From Rhodohalobacter barkolensis (GTDB lineage: Bacteria > Bacteroidota > Rhodothermia > Balneolales > Balneolaceae): a stretch of DNA of 64,000 nucleotides. The stretch lies in NCBI RefSeq assembly GCF_002834295.1, contig NZ_PISP01000001.1, positions 434,001 to 498,000 on the forward strand, written 5' to 3'. The notes beneath the pieces were generated by a model. It worked only from the letters and a program-made list of their open reading frames with translations, ran no database searches and had not been told where the DNA came from. How positions within the stretch are numbered: position 1 is the stretch's first letter; each line of letters begins with the position of its first letter. Of the stretch, positions 1 through 8,695 are shown in pieces. Made by a program: the position numbers and the translations under genes.

Positions 1-1715
1 ACATTGGCGTAAGCGAAATACTCTTTGTTGAAAATCCGCTCGAGTGCATCCGGCTGAAGGTTTCTGTAAAACTCTAAAAATTTCAGCAGATAAATAATCT
101 GATGATCCCCCCAATAGCCGATGTAGGACCATGGATCGTCCGGATCGATGGTTTCCCAATCAAATCCGCCTTTTGTGACTCGGTATGGATTGTACCCGTC
201 AAATGTAGTGGCGTTCAGGAATTTGAAAATCATCCCTTCAATAAAACCGGGATAGGAGTGAACCAATGCCTCCCAATTCTGGAAAATATCTCGCCAGTTT
301 CCTTCATAATCCAATATTTTGGATCCATCCAGTTCGCTGTGCGTGTTGATGGAAAATTGATTCCAGGGACGGCTGGGATCTCCATGTCTTCGGCTGAATT
401 TCAGCGGCAGATACTCTGTTGACAAGCGCAGCAGATCCGGATCGTCTGTATTTTCAAGTTGATCATACAATTCTCTGTTGTTGAATACATCGTTCAGGTT
501 GCTGATAAAATCTTCATTTCTATGAAAGACCTCTTGATTGGCACTTTTCAGATAAGAGACAAAGTCACCCTTTTCGATGTTGTAATTATCATCAAAAATA
601 CCGCCGCGCATGATGTTAAATAGCACATTGGAGTAGTGCCGCGCATCTTTCAGGTGATCTGATGTTTTCTGGAGTCCATCGGCGCTGCCTGTGAGCAGAA
701 GAAGTCGCTCGGTACCTTTGTCTACATCTTTCCGGAGTTTCTTGTTAAGCTGCTGATCCTGTTGAATCGCCTTACTAAGCTCAACAACTTGCGACTGGTT
801 CTGATTTACATTCGCTACAATTTTCCACTCTTTGGTTTCGCTTGCCGGTAAATCTACATCGGCATGAAGAAAGTATGCGCCTTTCTCACCTTTAACATCC
901 TGCTCTTCATAAATTTCTTCCCGTTTTCTGAATTTATTTAACTGAAGGGATGATAACAGGTGTTGTGGATTTTCAAGACCGTAAGACCAGGCGATGTTTG
1001 CCTTAAGTGCTTCGCTCGGTTCCGCCTTGTCTACAATGATGGCGCTCAATGCAAAAATGGCCAACCCGGATTCGGGGACCAATTCCGTTCGTTTGTAAGC
1101 ATCTGCAAGATTACTGGATGTCTGCTGCATGTCGCTCTCAACTCCATAGGGAAGAACGTTTTGTATACCGTCTATGAATGAGAGGGAGTAATCTCGATCC
1201 GAGTGATTGATCATTTCGGACGTTCTCACAAACCCATAAAGATTGCTTGAATTCCATTGATATCTGAAAGTCAGATTCAGGTCGTGATTAATCTCTTCAA
1301 ATAGGATTTTGTTGCCGTAACGGTTCTTATAGATATTCCGGCTAATGGAGTAGTTATCGGCAAACCGATCGGAAAAGGGTTCCCAAAGCAGAGTTTCTTC
1401 TTTTTCCTTAATCTGAATAATGGTTTTACTGCCGGTGGTGTCAGCTAAATCTGTAATTTTATCATCGGTGTAGTAGGGAAAAAGGGCATATTCTGAATTT
1501 TTACGCCCTGCGGTAAGCCCACCGTTACTGGATATAAACATCCAATGGTTCGAATCGCTAACAACGCTCATGAAAAATGGTCGAAACTGGTCGTGGTTAC
1601 TGATTTTAAACCATTTTTCACCGTCAAAATTTTCTACTGATATGGATTTTGCCAATGTTCTGCTATTCGTTTTTTTAAATTTTTTAGAAATTAAATATGT
1701 ATGTAAGAAATCCAT
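1..1715 (-). CDS. Large glucan phosphorylase-like protein (GH94/GH149-like), 3' part outside window
   Basis: The reading frame is open for 571 codons from the ATG to the window edge, so the C-terminus is missing. An N-terminal stretch (about residues 45-75, with NGGLTAGR and FPYYTDDK) resembles the beta-sandwich start of GH94-type phosphorylases. Around residues 440-475 comes RRHGDPSRPWN, then DYEGNWRDIFQNWEAL, and later GYWGDHQIIYLLKF, which look like the (alpha/alpha)6 catalytic barrel of disaccharide or oligo-beta-1,3-glucan phosphorylases. There is no signal peptide, so a cytoplasmic enzyme is expected. It would split imported oligosaccharides with phosphate into glucose 1-phosphate. It follows the GH16 gene by about 30 bp and is probably in the same operon. 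A GGAAG sequence lies 5-9 nt before the chosen ATG. The family assignment is from motif memory; GH149 rather than GH94 is inferred from the laminarinase neighbours. Confidence 0.6.
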   Translation of the reverse strand, partial: MDFLHTYLISKKFKKTNSRTLAKSISVENFDGEKWFKISNHDQFRPFFMSVVSDSNHWMFISSNGGLTAGRKNSEYALFPYYTDDKITDLADTTGSKTIIQIKEKEETLLWEPFSDRFADNYSISRNIYKNRYGNKILFEEINHDLNLTFRYQWNSSNLYGFVRTSEMINHSDRDYSLSFIDGIQNVLPYGVESDMQQTSSNLADAYKRTELVPESGLAIFALSAIIVDKAEPSEALKANIAWSYGLENPQHLLSSLQLNKFRKREEIYEEQDVKGEKGAYFLHADVDLPASETKEWKIVANVNQNQSQVVELSKAIQQDQQLNKKLRKDVDKGTERLLLLTGSADGLQKTSDHLKDARHYSNVLFNIMRGGIFDDNYNIEKGDFVSYLKSANQEVFHRNEDFISNLNDVFNNRELYDQLENTDDPDLLRLSTEYLPLKFSRRHGDPSRPWNQFSINTHSELDGSKILDYEGNWRDIFQNWEALVHSYPGFIEGMIFKFLNATTFDGYNPYRVTKGGFDWETIDPDDPWSYIGYWGDHQIIYLLKFLEFYRNLQPDALERIFNKEYFAYAN

Positions 1716-1735
1716 CTGAGTCTTCCATCAGATGG
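1712..1735 (-). promoter_or_regulatory. Perfect 8-bp hairpin covering a start codon
   Basis: CCATCTGA and TCAGATGG form an exact inverted repeat with an 8-nt loop. On the minus strand the 3' arm contains the ATG of the phosphorylase-like gene and the loop contains the GGAAG ribosome-binding sequence. The hairpin also lies just after the stop of the GH16 gene. It could restrict translation of the downstream gene or mark an mRNA processing site. No T-run follows, so it is not a classical terminator. Confidence 0.4.
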
Positions 1736-1746
1736 AACCAAGTGTT

Positions 1747-2583
1747 TTAATTTTCAAGGTCATAAACCCGAACGTAGTCCACCATCATGGTTTGTGGAAA
1801 AGGAGTAAGGGATGTAGGAGAGCCTACAAATGTTCCGCCAACCGCTACGTTCAGGATGATATAAAATGTATTGTCATTGAATACCCATTCTCCGTTGACA
1901 TCTTCAGGAGTGATGGTATTGTAAAGGATATCGTCTACATAGTACCTGATAAAATCGGGTCCCCACTCAATGGCAAAAATATGAAATTCAGTATCAAATC
2001 GTCCATTAGGTATTGTGTACGAATCAGTTACTGCGTTTCCACCCGAGTAACCGGGACCATGAACGCTTCCGTGGATTACCGTAGGTTGCTGACCACGATA
2101 TTCCATAATATCGATCTCACCAATTTGTGGCCAGGTTTCCGTACCGCCTGAATCGTCGCCAAGCAGCCAGAATGCCGGCCAGATACCCTGGCCAAAAGGA
2201 AGCTGAATGCGAGCTTCAAAACGCCCATAGGTTCTTTCGAAAAGACCTCTTGTCAGAATCTTAGCTGACGTGTAAGAAGAGCCTTCGAACGACTCTTCTC
2301 TAGCCGTGATCTGCAGCATTCCATCTTCAACCCGAATATTTTCGGATCTGTCGGTGTAATACTGCAGCTCATTGTTTCCCCAGCCGGGCTGGCCAAATAT
2401 CTCCTCACCGGTTCCGATGTCGTAAATCCACAGGTCTGAGTCTACAGATCCGTCTACATCGAATTCATCCTGCCAGATGATCTCTCTGGTGACTTCTTCT
2501 TCAGGTTCGTTTTCTGTTCCGCAACCCGTCAGGATAACTAAAAAGGAACCCAGGTAGAGGAGAAATTTGAATAATGCTTTCAT
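1747..2583 (-). CDS. GH16 endo-beta-1,3-glucanase (laminarinase-type), lipoprotein
   Basis: A 278-residue secreted glycoside hydrolase of family 16, which cleaves beta-1,3 or mixed-linked glucans with retention. The N-terminus is a lipoprotein signal with lipobox LTGC (Cys21), so it is membrane anchored, probably at the cell surface. The GH16 signature EIDIME spans residues 156-161, with Glu156 as nucleophile and Glu161 as acid/base, preceded by GIWPAFWLLG. The extra Met in the ExDxME form is typical of laminarinases rather than lichenases. Length fits a single catalytic domain without a binding module. It lies between the glycan-binding lipoprotein and the phosphorylase-like gene, all on one strand, which supports a beta-glucan role. 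Confidence 0.9.
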   Translation of the reverse strand: MKALFKFLLYLGSFLVILTGCGTENEPEEEVTREIIWQDEFDVDGSVDSDLWIYDIGTGEEIFGQPGWGNNELQYYTDRSENIRVEDGMLQITAREESFEGSSYTSAKILTRGLFERTYGRFEARIQLPFGQGIWPAFWLLGDDSGGTETWPQIGEIDIMEYRGQQPTVIHGSVHGPGYSGGNAVTDSYTIPNGRFDTEFHIFAIEWGPDFIRYYVDDILYNTITPEDVNGEWVFNDNTFYIILNVAVGGTFVGSPTSLTPFPQTMMVDYVRVYDLEN

Positions 2584-2651
2584 GCTTTACTTTGGTGATT
2601 ATTTATTCATTTTGGTTAGGCTCGTTTTTTCCGCCGAATAATATTTACCCG

Positions 2652-4070
2652 CTATCTGCGCAGGTAAATATTGTCGACGTAGATTGTTTCACCTGCTAAA
2701 CCGGGCCCCAAGTCGCTGTCTAATACGATCTGGCCAAGATTTGATTTATTAGCCATGCCCGAAATATCAAGCTCTATTGTTATCCATTCACCGGATTCTA
2801 ATTCAGGATTGCTAGCAGAAGTAGCTTCCTCGGTATCATCACCGCCACCAAACGAATCATCTGCACCGAAGTCTCTAAGGGTTACTCTTAGTGTAGAGTT
2901 ATCAGGAACTTCATCCGGGAAGAAAACATCCATACTTAGGATATTCATATCGCTTCCATCTATAGTCGGTACGTTCTGATTGAACTCAATACCTACAAAG
3001 TTGAAGTTTTCATATCCCAATACGTCGTTACCATCCACTGTAAAGTCACTTGAAGTAGTGGTTTGAAACGGCTCATAAAAGCCATTATAGAAATCAACGG
3101 GCACGTTTTCGTAAGCGTCACTGAAAATAGAGATGACATCATCCGGATCTTCGGTTGGTGTAGGGGCCGGAGTGAAATTACCGATTGATTCGATGATCAG
3201 TGCACCACTGGCATTCAAGTCACCCAAAGTTGCAGTTATTTCTGCAGTACCCTGGCCAACAACGTTTACTTCTCCGTCTTCATTTACTGTAGCAACACTT
3301 TGGTCGGATGAACTGAATGAATAGTATGCCGGTGCAGCACCCACGGTTACATCCACTCCGTTAGCCTGGTTTACGGTAAATGTAAGACCGCTAACCGAAG
3401 TATTTGAACCAATAAAACTGGTTTGAGTCTCTTCGTTTCCATTCAAAATAGCCGGTCGTGCCTGTGCCAAGCCGGGAAGGTTTTCGTATTGGAGTTCATC
3501 CACCCAAAATGAGTAACCATCTCCATCTTCAGGCCCTTCAGCATACCAAAACAGTCCCTGTTCTGAGGTCAGAACGGATGGATCAGGGATAGGAATAATA
3601 TACTTTTCCCAATTGGTGGTAAGCTTGAGATCATTCCGTGTTACCGCATATTGATCACCTAAGAAATCCTGACCGAAACCGATATCATTGATTGATCCGG
3701 CTTTTGTTCCTTTGGCATAAAACGTTAATGCATTGTAAGAAGTTAAATTTCTCCCTCCGTTTTCATCTCTGAATATTGCACCGGCATATGCTCCTGCCGG
3801 ATCACCTACGTTTGGTACATCAAAGCGCATGGATGCTGCAGAGTTATCATAGGTATCATCTTCATCCACGCTGAATGCATCCTGTCTTGAATCTTCGTAA
3901 GGATAGTATTCAAGTCCGGCACTAAAGCCATCAATAAATACTTCAGGGTTAGCCGGGAAATCCGGTTCTTCCAGGCCGTCAACGCTTCGCTCACAGCCCT
4001 GTGCAAAGAACATGAGTAGCAAGCCTGCCAGTATCGTAAGTTGGGTGCTTTTTAATTCCAAAAATTTCAT
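2652..4070 (-). CDS. Surface glycan-binding lipoprotein with Ig-like (BIG2-type) domain
   Basis: A 472-residue lipoprotein (lipobox AQGC, Cys26). Three parts can be seen: a beta-rich N-terminal module (about 30-200) that resembles a carbohydrate-binding jelly roll; a bacterial Ig-like domain (about 220-300) with the typical pattern of SSSDQSVATVNEDGEV followed by GTAEITAT; and a C-terminal module (about 310-472) with GEWITIELDISG and IYVDNIYLRR, also typical of jelly-roll binding modules. No catalytic motif is visible. Position between a surface glycosidase-barrel protein and a GH16 enzyme suggests it holds the polysaccharide at the outer membrane, as SusE/F-type proteins do. The ligand (beta-1,3-glucan) is inferred from neighbours only. 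Confidence 0.7.
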   Translation of the reverse strand: MKFLELKSTQLTILAGLLLMFFAQGCERSVDGLEEPDFPANPEVFIDGFSAGLEYYPYEDSRQDAFSVDEDDTYDNSAASMRFDVPNVGDPAGAYAGAIFRDENGGRNLTSYNALTFYAKGTKAGSINDIGFGQDFLGDQYAVTRNDLKLTTNWEKYIIPIPDPSVLTSEQGLFWYAEGPEDGDGYSFWVDELQYENLPGLAQARPAILNGNEETQTSFIGSNTSVSGLTFTVNQANGVDVTVGAAPAYYSFSSSDQSVATVNEDGEVNVVGQGTAEITATLGDLNASGALIIESIGNFTPAPTPTEDPDDVISIFSDAYENVPVDFYNGFYEPFQTTTSSDFTVDGNDVLGYENFNFVGIEFNQNVPTIDGSDMNILSMDVFFPDEVPDNSTLRVTLRDFGADDSFGGGDDTEEATSASNPELESGEWITIELDISGMANKSNLGQIVLDSDLGPGLAGETIYVDNIYLRR

Positions 4071-4085
4071 GTTTCTGCCTCTTTA

Positions 4086-7000
4086 TTAGTTGGTAAGATT
4101 AATTTGAATGTATGTTCTGAATTCCCACTCACTTCCATTGTCAAATCCGAAAGCAGTAGGATCGGGGACAAGTTCCCCGCTTGGATCCATCATATACGTC
4201 GGCGCATATCGGGGTGAGAAATCATCCAGCGATCTCCATGTACCTCTTACACCAATTCTGGTAGAAGGCAGGTCAAACCAGTCCGGTCTTCCTAAATCTG
4301 TAGAGAAGTCTGCCATCAACTGAAGAGGGAATGTTAAGTTGAAATCTCTGTGGTAATCGTAAGGCCCCCAATCATTCACTTTAACGTGAGAGCTGAATTT
4401 TAACTGCTTATAGATCATCCTCAAGTCACCGCCAAATCGGGTAATCAGTCTTGGGTCACTGCCATTTGCCTGTGCTTCTCCTCCATATAGATTGGCAATG
4501 ATGCCCAAATCCCGGTTAACTTTAGAGACAATTCGTGCATTCACTTCCCAAAGTCCGTTTAATCCGAAAATATTTTCATCGGGTACGGGTGGAGCTCCCG
4601 GGAACGGAAAGAATGTTCTTCCGTCGGGTAAAATACCAATGGCTGCATCCTGTGTTGTTGGCAGATATCTGTATACGAAACCAAGGCTCATTGCCAATGC
4701 GGCATCTTCTGCCATATCATTATCCCACTCATACATGTAGGTGCCCGGGGTTGGATCGTATGTTAACAGAAGTTCACCGGCTACCTGCTCTCTGTTGGAT
4801 CTTACCACAAATGGATCATCCAGAATGTTTCGTGGCCTTGCCGGAGCATCAACACCGGAAGGAATAGGTCCTTCAATCGGTTTTTGCCATAGAAAGTTAG
4901 GAGCTACCTGGATGTTACCAAGCATGTATGTAAACCCGGATAGGAAATTATACTGGTTTCCGCTGCCGCTGTCTTTCAGTCTCCAGCCGGTGAATGTCAT
5001 TGTTTGATCTGCACCACCTTGTGCAACCAATCCCATAACTGCAGACTGTGCGTACCAGTTAAACCGGCCTCCTTCGTAGGTGAGTTTTAATTTACCACCC
5101 CAGTTATCTTCCGGTTTAATCTCATCTACATATACATCGTAGCCGCCATCGGCCTGTTCTCGAGCAAGTTGAAACTCACGGCCATTCAGAGGCTCACCGG
5201 CCCAAATACCGCCCAGCTCAACTCCAAAGTTTCCAAAATCACGACCCGCATAGAGTGTCAATCGTCTTGTTTTGGGTTGAGGAATCGCAAATGAACTTCC
5301 AGTTAACCCTTGTCGCTCAATATCTTCATGAAAGATACCGGTTAATGATGTTTGTCCGATATCTCTGGAGTATTTCAGTAAAACAGCCGGGTTTGCTCCC
5401 CACCATAATTGAGGACCAAAGGCAAGCTTCGCTCCATCAAGCATTTTTTTACCTTCCGCTTCGAATCCAAATGGAGCCTCGCCGTTATAGGTAAAGATCT
5501 GGTCGCCGTAATTCGATTCCGGGTATAAACCGAAGAAGTCTCCTTCATAACCCCAATGGTAGTGCCCAGTGCGGTAAAATCCATCAAGATTGAAATATTC
5601 ATCATTCCAGGAGTAACTGGCACTGTAAATATCAACCCGATTGAGTGATTCGGCCGTAACGTTTCCATTTTGCCCCATAAGCTCTACCGCTCGTCCGCGG
5701 TTTTCGTAAAAGATTTCATCAATTGGGTTCTCTGCAACATTCCCCAAAACGTTTGCAACCACTTCGGCTCTCATGTTTGGAGATGGATTTGCTTCCACTC
5801 CTATTAAGTAGGATTGCATGTGATCAAAACCCAGTTCATCAGGGTACTGAACAACATCCGGATCGGCATCATCCGGTGTGGTGATCTTGCTGCCACCCGT
5901 ATTGTAGGTTTCAAACATGGCAGTAAATCTGCTCAGTGAAATAAGATCGGAACCGCCACCGCCTGAACCGCCACCTGCGCTTGCACGAAGATTTTCGCCA
6001 ACTACAGATATTTCAGAAAAGTGACTTTCCAGATCTACAGTATCTACACCCATTTCATAGGGTTCGAATTCGTGTACTTCTTTCAGTACATAGTATGCCG
6101 CAGTTGGATAAAGCTCATAAAAACCGTTCAAATCGGTTGGTCCTTTCGCCATAATGCCAAACCACTCTTCATTCATATTATTTTCGCCGGGAACATGGTC
6201 AAACTCATATCCGCCGTTTTCCCATGATGCGTTGGTATCGTGAGTGTCGAGTCCCTCGGTTTGTCCGTATTTCCACCAGCCATCACTGAACTGAAAAGTA
6301 AAACCACCAATGGAGTTATTACTGCCGCCTAAACCGGCTGCATTTCTGTAAATATCTTTCCAGTTACTTAATAAATAGGTTGCTTGTGGGATCTGCGCCT
6401 CTTGCAATGTTTGAGCGTTAAATCTATCTGAGCCAAATTCAGTAAGAAGAACAGGTTTTCCATACTCATTTTGAACTCTTTCATACAGGTCGGTGAAAGT
6501 CATTCCCCGATAAGTATTCGTTCCAAAGATGTCCATATCGGGAACTAATTCGGCAACAAGGTCCATAAAAAGCAGATCACCGTTTGCCATAGCAATAGGC
6601 CGGCTGCTGTCTATAGCTTTCATCTCTACAGCCGCTTCATTGAAGAGTTCATACATGGCCCTTGCTCGGATTGTAGATTCTCTGTCCTCAATAGGTATAT
6701 CTTCGGTTTCAGCTCCGCCCCAGAATAATCCGTAGTTATTTTCATTTCCCAAAAGATATAGAAGCAGCCCCGGGGTATCTCTATACTCTTCTGCGAGTTG
6801 AGTGACTTCCTCAAGCAGTAATTCTTTTACCCTCTCATCTGAATACTCTGTATTAGCCATCCAGGATCCGTCGATTGTTAACCCGTAACGCCCAAATGAG
6901 TGATTGAGCATCGTATAAATGCCGTAATTCTCATATATATATGTAATCCATCTCTTGGGTATTCCTGTATAGACACGTATTACATTCACACCCATATTTT

Positions 7001-7271
7001 TTAACAAGCCCATTTCATAATCCAGAGCCTGCTGTATAAACTCCGGAGACTGATTCCAAAGGCTGTAGTTAAAGTTGGTTCCCCTGGGAAAATAGTCCCA
7101 GTTCATTCCGTTTACCATTAGTGGCTCACCGTCGACGAGAAGTCTCCATCCATCTTCACTCTCTTCAACTACTACATTCTCTGTTTGCGCCATTAAGGGA
7201 ACAGAGTAGATGAAAAAAAGACTCAATATTGATAGACAGATCACAGTAATTTTAGCTTTCATAGAGGTCAT
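4086..7271 (-). CDS. Clan GH-A glycosidase fused to an outer-membrane beta-barrel
   Basis: A 1061-residue protein with signal peptide (cleavage near LMA-QT, residues 28-30). Residues 35-430 form a TIM-barrel glycosidase of clan GH-A (GH2/GH5-like): FVNG-type entry strand, GVNVIRVYTG, acid/base Glu177 in LLGNEN and nucleophile Glu278 in LLTEFGSD. A glycine/serine linker (GGGSGGGGS, about 433-441) follows. Residues 443-1061 are nearly all alternating polar/hydrophobic and aromatic-rich segments separated by turns, ending in FRTYIQINLTN, which reads as a porin-like outer-membrane beta-barrel rather than a binding module. I infer a surface hydrolase tethered to its own barrel. First gene of the cluster; an in-frame second Met lies at residue 4. 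Substrate family is not determined from sequence alone. Confidence 0.7.
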   Translation of the reverse strand: MTSMKAKITVICLSILSLFFIYSVPLMAQTENVVVEESEDGWRLLVDGEPLMVNGMNWDYFPRGTNFNYSLWNQSPEFIQQALDYEMGLLKNMGVNVIRVYTGIPKRWITYIYENYGIYTMLNHSFGRYGLTIDGSWMANTEYSDERVKELLLEEVTQLAEEYRDTPGLLLYLLGNENNYGLFWGGAETEDIPIEDRESTIRARAMYELFNEAAVEMKAIDSSRPIAMANGDLLFMDLVAELVPDMDIFGTNTYRGMTFTDLYERVQNEYGKPVLLTEFGSDRFNAQTLQEAQIPQATYLLSNWKDIYRNAAGLGGSNNSIGGFTFQFSDGWWKYGQTEGLDTHDTNASWENGGYEFDHVPGENNMNEEWFGIMAKGPTDLNGFYELYPTAAYYVLKEVHEFEPYEMGVDTVDLESHFSEISVVGENLRASAGGGSGGGGSDLISLSRFTAMFETYNTGGSKITTPDDADPDVVQYPDELGFDHMQSYLIGVEANPSPNMRAEVVANVLGNVAENPIDEIFYENRGRAVELMGQNGNVTAESLNRVDIYSASYSWNDEYFNLDGFYRTGHYHWGYEGDFFGLYPESNYGDQIFTYNGEAPFGFEAEGKKMLDGAKLAFGPQLWWGANPAVLLKYSRDIGQTSLTGIFHEDIERQGLTGSSFAIPQPKTRRLTLYAGRDFGNFGVELGGIWAGEPLNGREFQLAREQADGGYDVYVDEIKPEDNWGGKLKLTYEGGRFNWYAQSAVMGLVAQGGADQTMTFTGWRLKDSGSGNQYNFLSGFTYMLGNIQVAPNFLWQKPIEGPIPSGVDAPARPRNILDDPFVVRSNREQVAGELLLTYDPTPGTYMYEWDNDMAEDAALAMSLGFVYRYLPTTQDAAIGILPDGRTFFPFPGAPPVPDENIFGLNGLWEVNARIVSKVNRDLGIIANLYGGEAQANGSDPRLITRFGGDLRMIYKQLKFSSHVKVNDWGPYDYHRDFNLTFPLQLMADFSTDLGRPDWFDLPSTRIGVRGTWRSLDDFSPRYAPTYMMDPSGELVPDPTAFGFDNGSEWEFRTYIQINLTN

Positions 7272-7395
7272 TTTTATTAACTTTGAAAATTCTTGCTAAG
7301 GATCTGTATGTAATGCCTATTCCAACAAATCCAACCTCACATTAATGATGAAGAGGAGCGATCGCAAGATATACATTATATATACAAGCCAAAAT

Positions 7396-7407
7396 AAAAG
7401 CGCTTTT
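7396..7407. promoter_or_regulatory. LacI-type operator-like palindrome AAAAGCGCTTTT
   Basis: A perfect 12-bp palindrome with the CG-centred core common to LacI-family operators. It lies about 125 bp upstream of the first glucan gene. LacI-type regulators control many polysaccharide-utilisation genes, but no such regulator is in the window, so the assignment is an inference. Confidence 0.35.
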
Positions 7408-7425
7408 TTATGCCATGAAAGTGCA

Positions 7426-7441
7426 TTTAAAAGCTTTTAAA
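7426..7441. promoter_or_regulatory. 16-bp perfect palindrome TTTAAAAGCTTTTAAA
   Basis: A perfect palindrome 18 bp from the CG-centred palindrome. The two share the AAAAGC/GCTTTT half-site, so they may be two operator sites for the same dimeric regulator. AT-rich palindromes also arise by chance in DNA like this. Confidence 0.3.
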
Positions 7442-7792
7442 CCAACAAAATCAAACTTAGATAAAAAGGTCCAATTAGTGTTGAAAAAAATTCGCTTGTA
7501 TATACTTTTTAAAGGTGAAGGAAGGATGATTTTCTGGAAAAGCGCGATAAATACATAAACGAAGGAGAGGAATAATTTCAGATCGGATTTAAAAATGCTC
7601 GATCTCTTATTTTAAAAATGGTTATCAGTTTAGACAAGGAAAGAGGTAAACTTAACAGCAAACTTATTTCAATGTTGAGTAGAAATATTTTAAAAATGAC
7701 TTGTTTAAAAAAAAGAGCAGAAATAGATGAAGATTTTATCACCTAATACTGCTCTTAAAATATTATCGAAAAACTGACTGTTTAAATCCTGA

Positions 7793-8500
7793 TTAGTTGC
7801 CCAAAAACTGCTCTCCGGGTTTCGGAATTTCAACTTTTGTATCACAGTATTCCTGTGTGAATTCTTTAAAATCCTCAGGGTCACCTGTCAGAACCGGAAA
7901 TGTTCCGTAGTGAATTGGAACAGCAACTTTGGCGTTTAGCATGTCGCAGCAAATCGCCGCTTCCTGTGGTCCCATGGTGTAGTAGTCTCCCATCGGCACA
8001 GCAATAACATGCGGCTGATACATCTCGCCATATAGCTCCAGGTCGCCAAAGATGTTGGTATCGCCCAGATGGTAAAAACAGATATCATCTTCAAAAGAGA
8101 TTACAAGACCACCGGCTTCTCCGGCATAATCCCCCTGAAAGGACGAGCTGTGATTGGCATTAACCAGTGTCACTGAAAAATCATCAAAATGTACTGTCCC
8201 GCCTTTATTGAACTCTACTCGCTGATCTTCCTTCAACCCGTGCTTCTTGAGTAAGTGAGAAAGCTCTACCTGAGCCACTACTTTACATCCGGTTTTTTCG
8301 GCCAGATCCAACGTATCCCCAACGTGATCTTCGTGTCCGTGGGTTAACAAAATGTAGTCTATATCATCCGGATTCTTCTGATCATCCGGTGTTTTTGGAT
8401 TTTGCGACAGGAAAGGATCTACATAAATAACTTTCCCTGAAGGAGATTCAAGACGAAAGGCGGAATGTCCCAGCCACCAAGCTTTAATTTTAGTATCCAT
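7793..8500 (-). CDS. UPF0173 metal-dependent hydrolase (metallo-beta-lactamase fold)
   Basis: A 235-residue protein with the metallo-beta-lactamase metal-binding motif THGHEDHVGD (about residues 52-61) and later conserved histidines (NANHSS, HLGDTN, PIHYGT) that complete a two-metal site. Length and motif order match the UPF0173/YtkL family of soluble hydrolases, whose natural substrate is not established. No signal peptide, so cytoplasmic. It is a single gene, divergent from the YciO-like gene and convergent with nothing nearby. Confidence 0.85.
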   Translation of the reverse strand: MDTKIKAWWLGHSAFRLESPSGKVIYVDPFLSQNPKTPDDQKNPDDIDYILLTHGHEDHVGDTLDLAEKTGCKVVAQVELSHLLKKHGLKEDQRVEFNKGGTVHFDDFSVTLVNANHSSSFQGDYAGEAGGLVISFEDDICFYHLGDTNIFGDLELYGEMYQPHVIAVPMGDYYTMGPQEAAICCDMLNAKVAVPIHYGTFPVLTGDPEDFKEFTQEYCDTKVEIPKPGEQFLGN

Positions 8501-8695
8501 ACTTACGTGTTGATTTTATTTGTGGTTAAAAATTCTTTGATCTTAGTGATTCAACAAAAACAGTAAATCAATCGTTGACAATAGATAAAGGGAATGGTAT
8601 TAATATAAAAAGCAATTCTGTTTATTGATGCAGAAACAAAAAACGGATCGTTCAGATAAGAAAGCTGAAAACCAATAATCTCAAATAGGGTAAAT

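Larger units (their letters stand above)
7272..7792. other. 521-bp AT-rich non-coding region upstream of the glucan cluster
   Basis: No gene is supported here. It carries the promoter of the minus-strand glucan cluster. Besides two palindromes listed separately, an 11-bp inverted repeat is present (TATATACAAGC at 7379-7389 and GCTTGTATATA at 7494-7504), which could be paired operator sites or a loop-forming element. The 3' end of the minus-strand UPF0173 gene lies at its right edge, and a T/A-rich stretch there could hold its terminator. Confidence 0.5.

Noticed and set aside
2755-3324. Open frames opposite the surface lipoprotein gene and, similarly, opposite sprA and sdhA
   Set aside because: They lack known motifs and lie antisense to clearly coding frames with conserved domains.
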